A stretch of DNA of 64,000 nt from Rhodovulum sp. PH10 (lineage in GTDB: Bacteria; Pseudomonadota; Alphaproteobacteria; Rhizobiales; Xanthobacteraceae), in contig NZ_AKZI01000090.1 in the NCBI RefSeq assembly GCF_000293785.1, forward strand, positions 1 through 64,000, written 5' to 3'. Under the pieces are notes generated by a model, which saw only the letters and a program-made list of their open reading frames with translations, ran no database searches and was not told where the DNA came from. Shown here piece after piece: positions 1 through 7,475 of the stretch. Every line of letters starts with the position of its first letter. The first letter of the stretch is position 1. The translations under genes were made by a program, and so were the position numbers.

Positions 1-143
1 ACATCACCGAGGTCGACCGCGGCGCCACCGAGACCGGCTCCGCCTCCTCCCAGGTGCTGTCCTCCGCCCAGGCACTGTCGGGCGAGAGCAATCGTCTCAA
101 GCTCGAGGTCGGCCGCTTCCTCGACACGATCAGAGCCGCCTGA
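1..143 (+). CDS. C-terminal end of a methyl-accepting chemotaxis protein (partial)
   Basis: Only the last 46 residues are inside the window, read from base 3 to a TGA at 141-143. They run ITEVDRGATETGSASSQVL, then a Ser/Ala/Leu-rich helix, and end LEVGRFLDTIRAA. Alternating small and charged residues followed by a short xxFLxxIRAA tail are typical of the C-terminal helix of alphaproteobacterial chemoreceptors, whose last residues follow the MCP signalling hairpin. The sensor and membrane parts lie upstream of the window, so the ligand cannot be judged. A strong terminator follows about 40 bases downstream, making this the last gene of its transcript. Another protein with a similar alpha-helical tail cannot be excluded. 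Confidence 0.6.
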   Translation, partial: ITEVDRGATETGSASSQVLSSAQALSGESNRLKLEVGRFLDTIRAA

Positions 144-185
144 CCCTCTCCAGACCGGGACCGGCGCCGACAACCCAGTCCCCCT

Positions 186-216
186 GCCCGGGCGCGCAAA
201 CGCCCGGGCTTTTTTT
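186..216 (+). terminator. Rho-independent terminator after the chemoreceptor gene
   Basis: A perfect 9-bp stem GCCCGGGCG / CGCCCGGGC (186-194 with 201-209) closes a six-base loop and is followed by seven T (210-216). It lies 43 bases after the stop codon. Confidence 0.9.
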
Positions 217-271
217 GGCCGTTTCGGCGCAATGGTGCGTGGTCGCGCGTCCCGCCTGACCGATGCGAGCC

Positions 272-511
272 TCAGTCCGCGCTCGCGCGATCCTCGCTCA
301 AGCGATCGCCCGCGTGGTCCTGAAGCTGCTCGCTCTGCACGTGGCGACCGTCGAGCCCACGGCTCTCGGGATGGCGGGCCTTGTCTCGGTTCGACAGCAC
401 CATCGATTCACCGACCTTGTCCTTGTCGAGGTCGGTGGTGGCGCCGGTGCCGCTGCCCTTGCCCTTGCCCTGTGCGCCGGGGCCGAAATGCTTCCTGTCC
501 GCGTTCGCCAT
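272..511 (-). CDS. Small hydrophilic protein, 79 aa, unknown function
   Basis: Begins MANADRKHFGPGAQGKGKGS and is very polar, rich in Gly, Lys, Asp, Arg and His, with no hydrophobic stretch, cysteine or signal peptide. It is probably a disordered cytoplasmic protein. An AGGAGA ribosome site lies just upstream of the ATG at 511, which supports translation. The segment TGATTDLDKDKVGESMVLSN resembles short conserved hypothetical proteins I associate with Rhizobiales, but I cannot name a family. It is followed upstream, on the same strand, by another small polar gene (637-822). The two may form a small stress-type operon; that is inference from size and composition only. Confidence 0.65.
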   Translation of the reverse strand: MANADRKHFGPGAQGKGKGSGTGATTDLDKDKVGESMVLSNRDKARHPESRGLDGRHVQSEQLQDHAGDRLSEDRASAD

Positions 512-636
512 GATGGTCTCCTCGGCTGTCGTGATCGGTTCGCCGGCTCGGCCGGCCGGTGCGACCGCGTGGAATGCGCCGGCCCCGCCTGGCGGATGGT
601 GTGCGGGTGCTCGCGGCCGGTGGACACGAAGCGCCC

Positions 637-822
637 TCAGCGGTCCTGCTGATAACCCACATTGTGGGTGTTGACGCGCGTGTTGGCGGACTGGCCCTGC
701 TGGTCCGGATCGTTCGGCCGGTTGCGGCCGTGGATCTTGTCGTCCACCGTCGGGGCGTTGTCGTCACCGGGGCCCTTGTGGCTGCGGTTCTCCGGCGGAA
801 CGGGCGGCGGCTTGTGCGTCAT
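637..822 (-). CDS. Small Asn/Pro/Asp-rich protein, 61 aa, unknown function
   Basis: Begins MTHKPPPVPPENRSHKGPGD and ends NTHNVGYQQDR. It is highly polar with no hydrophobic core and is presumably disordered. The ATG at 822 is preceded by GGAGG at a spacing of 5, which argues against the GTG two codons upstream at 828. It is read in the same direction as the 79-aa gene at 272-511, with 125 bases between them. No family is recognised. The good ribosome site and the company of a second small polar gene make it more likely real than chance, but a conservation test would be needed to be certain. Confidence 0.55.
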   Translation of the reverse strand: MTHKPPPVPPENRSHKGPGDDNAPTVDDKIHGRNRPNDPDQQGQSANTRVNTHNVGYQQDR

Positions 823-984
823 GATCACCTCCGTGCTGGTGCCGGTCCGAACGAGCCGCGGCGCCGGTGGCGCCGGGCGGATGCGGGCCGGCTTTCGGCT
901 GTCGGGGCCAACGCCTGCCGCCGGCCTCGGTTCACCGATTCTCAGCGGAGGTGCGATGGCGCCGACCGGTGCCCGCTCGCGGTG

Positions 985-1410
985 TCATGCGGCCGGCGCC
1001 GCGGTCCGCGCAGCCTCCGCCGCATCGCGGGCGGAAAACACGGTGCAGGCCGCGGCAAGGCCGTTCAGCGCCGCCGGGAAGCCGGCATAGACGGCCATCT
1101 GCATGAGAATCTCGACGATCTCGGTGCGGCTCACGCCGACGTTCAGCGCGGCGTTCAGATGCACCTCGAGCTGCGGCCGCGCATTGCCGAGCGCAGCGAG
1201 CGCCGCCACGGTCGCGATCTCTCGCGCCCGTAGATCGAGGCCGGGACGGTCGTAGATGTCGCCGAACGGGAACTCGATCAGATAACGAGCGAAATCCGGC
1301 GCGATGTCGGCGAGGCTCTTCACCACCTGCGCGCCGACCTCGCCGTCGATGGCGGAGAGATTTTTCAGGCCGCGTTCGTAGCGGGTCTCGGGCTCGGTGC
1401 GAATGTCCAT
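985..1410 (-). CDS. Carboxymuconolactone decarboxylase (CMD) family protein, 141 aa
   Basis: A single-domain all-helical protein of the CMD/AhpD-like superfamily. The core segment reads DLRAREIATVAALAALGNA, then LEVHLNAALNVGVSRTEIVE and ILMQMAVYAGFPAALNGL, the pattern of PcaC-like 4-carboxymuconolactone decarboxylases. The CxxC pair of AhpD-type peroxidase-coupled proteins is absent, so peroxidase activity is unlikely. PcaC itself is a protocatechuate-pathway enzyme, but no other pca genes are nearby, so the substrate is open. An AAGGAGA ribosome site precedes the ATG. It is divergent from a LysR regulator at 1524, which probably controls it through the shared 113-base region. Confidence 0.85.
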   Translation of the reverse strand: MDIRTEPETRYERGLKNLSAIDGEVGAQVVKSLADIAPDFARYLIEFPFGDIYDRPGLDLRAREIATVAALAALGNARPQLEVHLNAALNVGVSRTEIVEILMQMAVYAGFPAALNGLAAACTVFSARDAAEAARTAAPAA

Positions 1411-1488
1411 CGGATGTCTCCTTCGGTACGGGCTGCCGTGCGGTACGGGCAGGCCGGGATGTCTCGACCCCAGAGGTAGGACGCGCTA

Positions 1489-1507
1489 ATGAATGAGCCA
1501 AATTCAT
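1489..1507. promoter_or_regulatory. Palindromic LysR-type operator candidate
   Basis: ATGAAT-N7-ATTCAT is a perfect dyad in the divergent region between the CMD gene and the LysR gene. It is AT-rich against a GC-rich background. LysR regulators usually bind an interrupted T-N11-A dyad in the promoter shared with their divergent target, so position and form fit. Binding is inferred. Confidence 0.5.
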
Positions 1508-1523
1508 ATCTCGCACCTTCGTC

Positions 1524-2438
1524 ATGCACCGGATCAATCTGCGCAGCGTCGACCTCAATCTCCTGGTGGTGCTCGACGCACTCCTGTCCCAGCGCAGCGT
1601 GACGCGCGCGGCGGCGCGGCTGCATCTCACCCAGCCGGCGGTGAGCCACGCTCTCGCCCGTCTGCGCGCGCTGTTCGACGATCCTCTACTGCTGCGCACG
1701 CCGGCCGGGCTGGTGCCGACCGCCACCGCCGACAAGATCGCGCCACGGCTTTCCTCGGTGCTCGCCGAGATCGGCGGCCTGCTGGCGCCCGACGAAACGT
1801 TCGATCCGGCGACCGCCAGACGCCACGTCACGGTCGGCATGTCGGATTACGCGGCTTTCGTGGTGCTGCCGGCGCTGGCGGCAAAACTGCGCGAGATCGC
1901 GCCCGGCATCGCGCTGGTGGTGAAGCACACGAGCCACGTGCGCGGGCTCGCCGACCTCGAGGCGGGCGAGGCGGAGCTGATCGTCGGCAGCTTTCCGAAG
2001 CCGCCGGCGCGCTTTTCCGCGCAACTCCTGTTCGAGGAAGGCTTTGCGTGCGCCGCCCGGAACGGGCATCCGGCATTCTCGAGAACGCTCGGACCGAAGG
2101 CCTATCTCGCCTGTGATCATCTGCACGTGTCGCTGTCGGGCGAGCCGTCCGGCGTGGTCGACGCGGTGCTGCGCAAGCGCAAGCATCGCCGCAATGTCGC
2201 GCTGACGGTCGGGCACTTTCTGGTGGCGCCGCAAATCCTCGCCGCGACCGATCTGGTGGCGACCGAGCCGACCCGCCTGCTGATCCCGCACGCCGCGCAG
2301 CTCGGGCTCGCGGTGCGGCCGCCGCCGTTTGCGATCCCGTCGTTTCCGGTGGTGCAGATGTGGCCGCGGCGGCTCGACGCCGATCCGGCGCTCGCCTTTC
2401 TGCGCGACACGGTGGCGGCGGTCGCAAAGCGGCTGTGA
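1524..2438 (+). CDS. LysR-family transcriptional regulator, 304 aa
   Basis: A standard-length LTTR. Residues 5-65 form the winged helix-turn-helix: VDLNLLVVLDALLSQRSVTR, then AAARLHLTQPAVSHALARLR, then FDDPLLLRTPAGLVPT. The remaining 230 residues form the periplasmic-binding-protein-like effector domain. The NodD/SyrM/LinR-like style of the N terminus (INLRSVDLNLL) suggests control of an aromatic or related catabolic step; that is family knowledge, not proof. It is divergent from the CMD-family gene, the likely target. The ATG at 1524 gives the usual spacing of the HTH from the N terminus. The effector is unknown. Confidence 0.92.
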   Translation: MHRINLRSVDLNLLVVLDALLSQRSVTRAAARLHLTQPAVSHALARLRALFDDPLLLRTPAGLVPTATADKIAPRLSSVLAEIGGLLAPDETFDPATARRHVTVGMSDYAAFVVLPALAAKLREIAPGIALVVKHTSHVRGLADLEAGEAELIVGSFPKPPARFSAQLLFEEGFACAARNGHPAFSRTLGPKAYLACDHLHVSLSGEPSGVVDAVLRKRKHRRNVALTVGHFLVAPQILAATDLVATEPTRLLIPHAAQLGLAVRPPPFAIPSFPVVQMWPRRLDADPALAFLRDTVAAVAKRL

Positions 2439-2488
2439 TACGGTTTCCGAATGATTAGTTCGGACCATCGATGACGGCACGGCCTCCA

Positions 2489-2509
2489 CCTCTCCCCGGC
2501 GGGGAGAGG
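2489..2509. repeat. CTCTCCCC...GGGGAGAG palindrome
   Basis: A 21-base near-perfect palindrome (CCTCTCCCC-GGC-GGGGAGAGG) between the convergent lysR and recJ genes. The same core recurs at 4754-4779, 42126-42150 and 42230-42253, so it is a dispersed intergenic element, not a site specific to these genes. Confidence 0.7.
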
Positions 2510-2551
2510 GTAAGAGCCCGAGCCGATCAGCCGGAAACAGTATGAGCGCCT

Positions 2552-4357
2552 TCAGCGCAGCCCGGTCGGGTCGGGGCTCGCGAGATCGAGGATTCGCAGC
2601 TGCACCCGCTCGGCGCCCTGCCAGCGGTCGATCGCGAGGCACCCGGCGACGTGCACTTTTCGCCCACGGCTCTCGAGAATGGCCTTGCCGAGCGGCTGGC
2701 CGGCCGAGCGAAAGGCGATCGCATCGACGACCGCGCCGTCCGACGATTTCAGCCGCGCGCGCACGTGCGCCTGCCCCACCTCGTCGGCATAGGCGACGGT
2801 GTGCGACGGCAGCGCCAGCACCGGCTCCGGGTTGCCCGCGCCATACGGCCCGGCCTGCGCCAGCGTGTGGCACAGCGCAGGCGTCACCGCGCCGGCCGAG
2901 ACGGCGGCGTCGATCTTCAGCGACTGGTCGCGCCGGGCGACCTCGACCGAGGGCGCCAGGGTCTCCTCGAGGAAGGCGCGAAACGCCGCGAGCGCACCCT
3001 TCTTCAGCGTGACGCCGGCCGCCATCGCGTGGCCACCGCCCTTGATCAGCAAACCCTCGTGCACGGCTCGAACCACCGCGCGGCCGAGATCGACGCCGGC
3101 GATCGAGCGGCCCGAGCCGGTGCCGGTGCCGCCGGGCTCGAGGGCGATCGCAAAGGCCGGGCGGCCGAACCGCTCCTTGAGGCGCGCCGCGACCAGCCCG
3201 ACCACGCCGGGATGCCAGCCGGCGGCGGCGACCACCACCACCGCCCCCTTCTCCTCGAGGCCGAGCGCCGCCATCGCCTCCGCCTCGGCTTCCGCGACTG
3301 CCGCCTGCTCGATCGCCTGCCGCTCGCGGTTGAGCCGATCCAGCTCCTGCGCGATTTGCTGCGCCTCCGTCGGGTCGTCGAGCGTGAGCAGGCGCGCGCC
3401 GAGATCGGCCCGCCCGATCCGCCCGCCCGCATTTATGCGCGGGCCGAGGAGAAAACCCAGATGCCACGCCTCGGGTGGGCCGTTGAGCCGCGCCACGTCC
3501 GTCAGCGCGGTGAGGCCCGGCCGCTCGCGCCGGCGCATGCCGAGCAAGCCTTTGGCGACGAAGGCACGGTTGAGGCCGATCAGCGGCACCACGTCGGCAA
3601 CGGTGCCGAGCGCGACCAGATCGACGTACGCCAGCAGATCCGGCGCGGGCCGCTCGGCGCTCCAAAACCCGCGGCGGCGCAGCTCGCGCACCAGCGCGAC
3701 GGCGGTCATGAACACGAGCCCGACGCCGCACAGATGGCCGAGCTTCGACAGATCGTCCTGCCGGTTCGGGTTCACCAGCGCGACCGCCGAAGGAAGCGTC
3801 TCCTCGGCCTGGTGGTGATCGATCACCACGACGTCGACCCCGAGCTTTTGCGCCTCCGCGAGCGGCGCGAAACTGCCGGTGCCGCAATCGACCGTGACGA
3901 TCAGCGTGTTTTTTCGCGCGGCGAGCGCGCGGATCGCCTCGACGTTCGGGCCGTAGCCTTCGAAAATGCGGTCGGGAATGTAGATTTCCGGGTCGAGCCC
4001 GGCGTGCCGCAGCACCAGCGTCATCAGCGCGCTGGCGGTCGCGCCGTCGACGTCGTAGTCGCCGAACACGGCGACCCTCTCGGCCTTCTGCACCGCATCG
4101 GCGAGCCGCGCCGCCGCCGCCGCCATGGCGGTCAGCACGTCGGGGTCCGGCATCAGCCGCTTGATGGTCGGGTCGAGATGCTCGGGCACCTGGTCGGGTT
4201 CGACGCCGCGCGCGGCCAGCACGCGGGCGAGCAGCTCGGGGGTCTCGTGGCGCTGCACGATGGCGAGCGCGCGCTGCGAGGCACGCTCGTCCAGCCGGTC
4301 GCGCCACACGCGGCCGGTGACCGATTTGTCGACGCCGAGGAAGGCGGAAGGGGTCAT
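2552..4357 (-). CDS. recJ: Single-stranded-DNA-specific exonuclease RecJ, 601 aa
   Basis: A 5'-3' ssDNA exonuclease of recombination (RecF pathway) and mismatch repair. The DHH phosphoesterase motifs are intact: FGDYDVDGATASALM, VTVDCGTGSF, VVIDHHQAEE, then CGVGLVF. The DHHA1 part carries GRIGRADLGARLL and the GSGRSIAGVDLG / GGGHAMAAGV motifs, and an OB-type C terminus follows. The start is set at MTPSAFLGVDKSVTGRVW (ATG at 4357) because FLGV-SVTGRxW is the usual start of alphaproteobacterial RecJ; the 15 residues upstream are low complexity. It is read in the same direction as glpX and hom, an order I know from Bradyrhizobium relatives. The 445-base spacer upstream is filled with repeats. 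Confidence 0.96.
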   Translation of the reverse strand: MTPSAFLGVDKSVTGRVWRDRLDERASQRALAIVQRHETPELLARVLAARGVEPDQVPEHLDPTIKRLMPDPDVLTAMAAAAARLADAVQKAERVAVFGDYDVDGATASALMTLVLRHAGLDPEIYIPDRIFEGYGPNVEAIRALAARKNTLIVTVDCGTGSFAPLAEAQKLGVDVVVIDHHQAEETLPSAVALVNPNRQDDLSKLGHLCGVGLVFMTAVALVRELRRRGFWSAERPAPDLLAYVDLVALGTVADVVPLIGLNRAFVAKGLLGMRRRERPGLTALTDVARLNGPPEAWHLGFLLGPRINAGGRIGRADLGARLLTLDDPTEAQQIAQELDRLNRERQAIEQAAVAEAEAEAMAALGLEEKGAVVVVAAAGWHPGVVGLVAARLKERFGRPAFAIALEPGGTGTGSGRSIAGVDLGRAVVRAVHEGLLIKGGGHAMAAGVTLKKGALAAFRAFLEETLAPSVEVARRDQSLKIDAAVSAGAVTPALCHTLAQAGPYGAGNPEPVLALPSHTVAYADEVGQAHVRARLKSSDGAVVDAIAFRSAGQPLGKAILESRGRKVHVAGCLAIDRWQGAERVQLRILDLASPDPTGLR

Positions 4358-4510
4358 GCGAAGAACCGGCGCGGCGGCAGCGAGCCGCGAGGGCGGTGGC
4401 ACCCACCGTCACCTCTCCCCGCTTGCGCTGTGGCAAGCACACGAGAGCAAGATGCCAAGTGTTTCAATACCAAGTGCTTCAGTAAGAGCGCGGGATCGCC
4501 GAGCCCTCCG

Positions 4511-4619
4511 CCGTCATCGCCGGGCCGGCCGCAGGCCGCGACCCGGCGATCCATCGAACCGAATACAAGAAAGTCTTTTGCTTTGGATGGATGCGCGGGT
4601 CGGAGCCCGCGCATGACGG
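4511..4619. repeat. CCGTCAT...ATGACGG inverted-repeat element, copy A
   Basis: The left arm CCGTCATCGCCGGGC...CGATCCATC and right arm GATGGATGCGCGGGT...GCATGACGG are inverted copies of each other, with a short AT-rich centre. A second copy lies at 38166-38261. The element is 109 bp and has no coding capacity. The form is that of a MITE- or RIME-like intergenic palindrome common in Bradyrhizobium-type genomes. Confidence 0.75.
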
Positions 4620-4753
4620 ATGCATGCGTTCGAGGAGATGTGTGCATCCGATCGCCCGCGCGCGGGGAGAGGTCGGAGCCAGCGCCGTCGGCGCGGGCTC
4701 CGGCCGAGGGGGCGTCGCCGATCGGACCGAAGCGCCGTTGCCCCTCATCCCGA

Positions 4754-4779
4754 CCTTCTCCCCGCAAGCGGGGAGAAGG
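4754..4779. repeat. TTCTCCCCGC...GCGGGGAGAA palindrome
   Basis: CCTTCTCCCCGC-AA-GCGGGGAGAAGG is a hairpin located just 3' of glpX (minus strand). No T-run follows on either strand, so it is better read as another copy of the dispersed palindrome than as a classical terminator. Confidence 0.65.
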
Positions 4780-4802
4780 AGAACGAACGCCCTGCCCCGT
4801 CC

Positions 4803-5831
4803 TCACCCCATCTGGAACTTCTGGAAATGCCGGTGCTCGGCGCGGATCCAGCGCACCGTGCCGGTGGTCGAGCGCATCACCACCGTCTCGGTCTCGATGA
4901 TGCCGGGGCGGAAGCGGACGCCGCGCAACAGCGAGCCCGACACCACGCCGGTCGCGGCAAACACGCAGTCGCCCTGCACGAGGTCCTCGAGCTGGTACTT
5001 CTTCTTCGGGTCCTTGATGCCCATGCGGCGGGCGCGCTCGCGCTTCTCCTCGGTGTCGAGGATCAGCCGGCCCTGGAACTGGCCGCCGATGCAGGACAGC
5101 GCCGAGGCCGCCAGCACGCCCTCCGGGGCGCCGCCGACACCGATATAGATGTCGACGCCGGTCGCCTCGGGATCGGCCGTGTGGATCACGCCGGCGACGT
5201 CGCCGTCGGTGATCAGCTGCACCGAGGCGCCGGTGCGCCGCACCGCGGCGATCAGGTCGGCGTGGCGCGGGCGATCGAGAATGAGCGCGGTGATCTCTTC
5301 CGGCTTCACGCCCTTGGCGAGCGCCAGCGAGCGGATGTTCTGCTCGGGCGGGGCATCGAGGTCGACCACGCCGCGGGAGTAGCCCGGGCCGATCGCGATC
5401 TTGTCCATGTAGACGTCGGGGGCGTTGAGCAGCGCGCCGCCCTCGGCCATCGCCATGGTGGCGATCGCGCCGGGCATCGCCTTGGCGCACAGCGTGGTGC
5501 CCTCCAGCGGGTCGACCGCGATGTCGACCTTCGGCCCCTTGCCGTTTCCGATATGTTCGCCAATGAAGAGCATCGGCGCCTCGTCGCGCTCGCCCTCGCC
5601 GATCACCACCGTGCCGGAGATCGGCAGACGGTTCAGCTCGCGCCGCATCGCATCGACCGCCGCCTGATCGGCGGCCTTCTCGTTGCCGCGACCCCGCCAC
5701 TGGGCGGCCGCCACCGCGGCGCGCTCGGTGACGCGCACGATCTCGATCGAGAGCACGCGGTCGAGAGTCTCGCGTTGTCTGGTCGCGGTGGCCGCGGTTC
5801 GATCGCTCTTCGCGATCTCACTGATGCTCAC
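4803..5831 (-). CDS. glpX: Class II fructose-1,6-bisphosphatase GlpX, 342 aa
   Basis: Hydrolyses fructose-1,6-bisphosphate (in many autotrophs also sedoheptulose-1,7-bisphosphate) in gluconeogenesis and the Calvin cycle. Li-sensitive phosphatase motifs are visible: VIGEGERDEAPML and VDPLEGTTLCAKAMPGAIA hold the metal-binding acidic residues, followed by YMDKIAIGPGYSRG and IYIGVGGAPEGVLAA. The length matches the family. It ends about 450 bases before recJ and starts 48 bases after hom, so it is probably cotranscribed with hom. Proteobacterial GlpX of this type often lies beside hom in Bradyrhizobium relatives. Dual FBPase/SBPase use cannot be read from the sequence. Confidence 0.96.
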   Translation of the reverse strand: MSISEIAKSDRTAATATRQRETLDRVLSIEIVRVTERAAVAAAQWRGRGNEKAADQAAVDAMRRELNRLPISGTVVIGEGERDEAPMLFIGEHIGNGKGPKVDIAVDPLEGTTLCAKAMPGAIATMAMAEGGALLNAPDVYMDKIAIGPGYSRGVVDLDAPPEQNIRSLALAKGVKPEEITALILDRPRHADLIAAVRRTGASVQLITDGDVAGVIHTADPEATGVDIYIGVGGAPEGVLAASALSCIGGQFQGRLILDTEEKRERARRMGIKDPKKKYQLEDLVQGDCVFAATGVVSGSLLRGVRFRPGIIETETVVMRSTTGTVRWIRAEHRHFQKFQMG

Positions 5832-5879
5832 GTTGCCGTTCCTTTCATTGCGACCGGGCTCCCCGCGGGATTTGCCCGG

Positions 5880-7205
5880 TCAGTTCTTCTCGATCCGGAT
5901 CACCTGAGGGTTACCCGTGATCACGCCTCTGTTTTTGATTTCGCGCAACGCTTTGCGAACGGCATCCTCGGTCGTCGCATAGGTGATCAGGATGACCGGA
6001 GCGGGGGGTGGGGCCTGCGGGTCGTCGCCGCCGTGGGGGGCGCCGTTGCGCCGCCGCTGGACGATCGACTCGAGGGAGATCTTCTCCTCGGCGAGGTGCT
6101 TGGCGATGGTGGCGAAGGTGCCCGGCCGGTCGACCGCCGAGAGGCGGATGTAGTAGCCGCCCTCGTGGCGCTGCATCGGCGCGCGGCGGCTGCCGGCGAG
6201 CGTCGCGGTCGGGCGGCCGAGCGGCTTCACCCGCACGCCGCGGGCGACGTCGACCACGTCGGCGACCACCGCCGAGGCGGTCGCCGCCCCGCCCGCCCCC
6301 GGCCCGACCAGGGTGATCGGGGTGAATCCTTCCGGATCGACGGTGACGGCGTTGGTCACGCCCATCACCCGGGCGAGCGGCGAATCGAGATGCACCATGG
6401 TCGGATGCACGCGCTGCTCGATGCCCTGGTCGGTGCGCACCGCAACGCCCAAGAGCTTGATGCGGTAGCCGAGCTCGGCCGCCGCCTCGAGGTCCTCCGG
6501 CTCCAGCGACGAGATGCCCTCGACGAACACCGCGTCGCCGTCGACCTGCACGCCGAAGGCGAGGCTGGCGAGAATCGCGATCTTCTGGGCGGTGTCGTTG
6601 CCCTCGACGTCGAAGGTCGGGTCGGCCTCGGCATAACCGAGCCGCTGGGCCTCCTGCAGGGCGTCGGCGAAGGAGAGCTTGGCCTGCTCCATCCGGGTGA
6701 GGATGTAGTTGCAGGTGCCGTTGAGGATCCCGTACACGCGCTCGAAGGTGCTGCCGGCGAATCCTTCGCGCACCGTCTTGACGATCGGGATGGCGCCGCC
6801 GACGGCGGCCTCGAAATTGAGCGCCACGCCCTTGGTCTCGGCGAGCGCGGCGAGCGCCACGCCGTGCTTGGCGAGCAGGGCCTTGTTGGCCGTGACGACC
6901 GATTTACCGGCGCCGAGCGCCGCCTCGATCGACGACTTTGCCGGATCGCCCGAGCCGCCCATCAGCTCGACGAACACGTCGATCTCCGGGTCGGTCGCGA
7001 GCTTGGTCGGGCTGTCGACGAAGCGCACCGGCCCCAAGCCCAGCGCATCGAGCTCGCTCTTCGCCTTGGCGGTGACCGCGACGAGCTCGATCGGACGGCC
7101 GCAGCGGCCGATCGTCGCCTCGGGCTCCTGCTTCTGGAGGAGGCGCGCGGTGGCGCCGCCGACGGTGCCGAGACCAGCGAGACCTACTTTGAGCGGCGCG
7201 ACCAT
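5880..7205 (-). CDS. hom: Homoserine dehydrogenase with C-terminal ACT domain, 441 aa
   Basis: Reduces aspartate semialdehyde to homoserine for threonine, methionine and isoleucine synthesis. The N-terminal Rossmann motif is VGLAGLGTVGGATARLL. The catalytic segment carries GVALNFEAAVGGAIPIVKT, GILNGTCNYILTRM and AEADPTFDVEGNDTAQK (catalytic Asp/Lys region). The C-terminal ACT domain (YYIRLSAVDRPGTFATIA...) should give threonine feedback inhibition. The start is taken at ATG 7205 (MVAPLKVGLAGLGTVGG); the frame stays open for 56 more codons upstream, but that stretch is Arg/Pro-rich and unlike the family. A Pro/Gly-rich insert (RNGAPHGGDDPQAPPPAP) sits inside the ACT domain. It follows alaC on the same strand, 270 bases downstream. 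Confidence 0.96.
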   Translation of the reverse strand: MVAPLKVGLAGLGTVGGATARLLQKQEPEATIGRCGRPIELVAVTAKAKSELDALGLGPVRFVDSPTKLATDPEIDVFVELMGGSGDPAKSSIEAALGAGKSVVTANKALLAKHGVALAALAETKGVALNFEAAVGGAIPIVKTVREGFAGSTFERVYGILNGTCNYILTRMEQAKLSFADALQEAQRLGYAEADPTFDVEGNDTAQKIAILASLAFGVQVDGDAVFVEGISSLEPEDLEAAAELGYRIKLLGVAVRTDQGIEQRVHPTMVHLDSPLARVMGVTNAVTVDPEGFTPITLVGPGAGGAATASAVVADVVDVARGVRVKPLGRPTATLAGSRRAPMQRHEGGYYIRLSAVDRPGTFATIAKHLAEEKISLESIVQRRRNGAPHGGDDPQAPPPAPVILITYATTEDAVRKALREIKNRGVITGNPQVIRIEKN

Positions 7206-7475
7206 GTTCGACGTTCCAGTGACGGTAAGGTGCAACGGGCGGAAACGGGACGGCCCCCGCGGACGGTGCGGCGGGCCGCACCGGTCGGGGCCTCGACAGT
7301 CCGGAGCGCATTCCCGAGCGGAAGACTGCCGGACGAATGCGACGAGCCCCGGGCACCCCCGCTCCTCCGACACGCGGACGGATCGAGGGCTTGCTCACCG
7401 AGGCTCACCGAGCGGCTCCTGATGGTGGTCCGAGACGGTTCTGTTCGAACGGTCTCGTGCGGCGGGGAGCCCCGG

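Noticed and set aside
1686-4442. Long minus-strand frame overlapping recJ and the LysR gene
   Set aside because: Arg/Pro/Ala-rich shadow in another frame of recJ; it crosses two well-supported genes.
7206-7373. Upstream start extending hom by 56 residues
   Set aside because: The extension is Arg/Pro/Cys-rich and the family begins at MVAPLKVGLAGLG.
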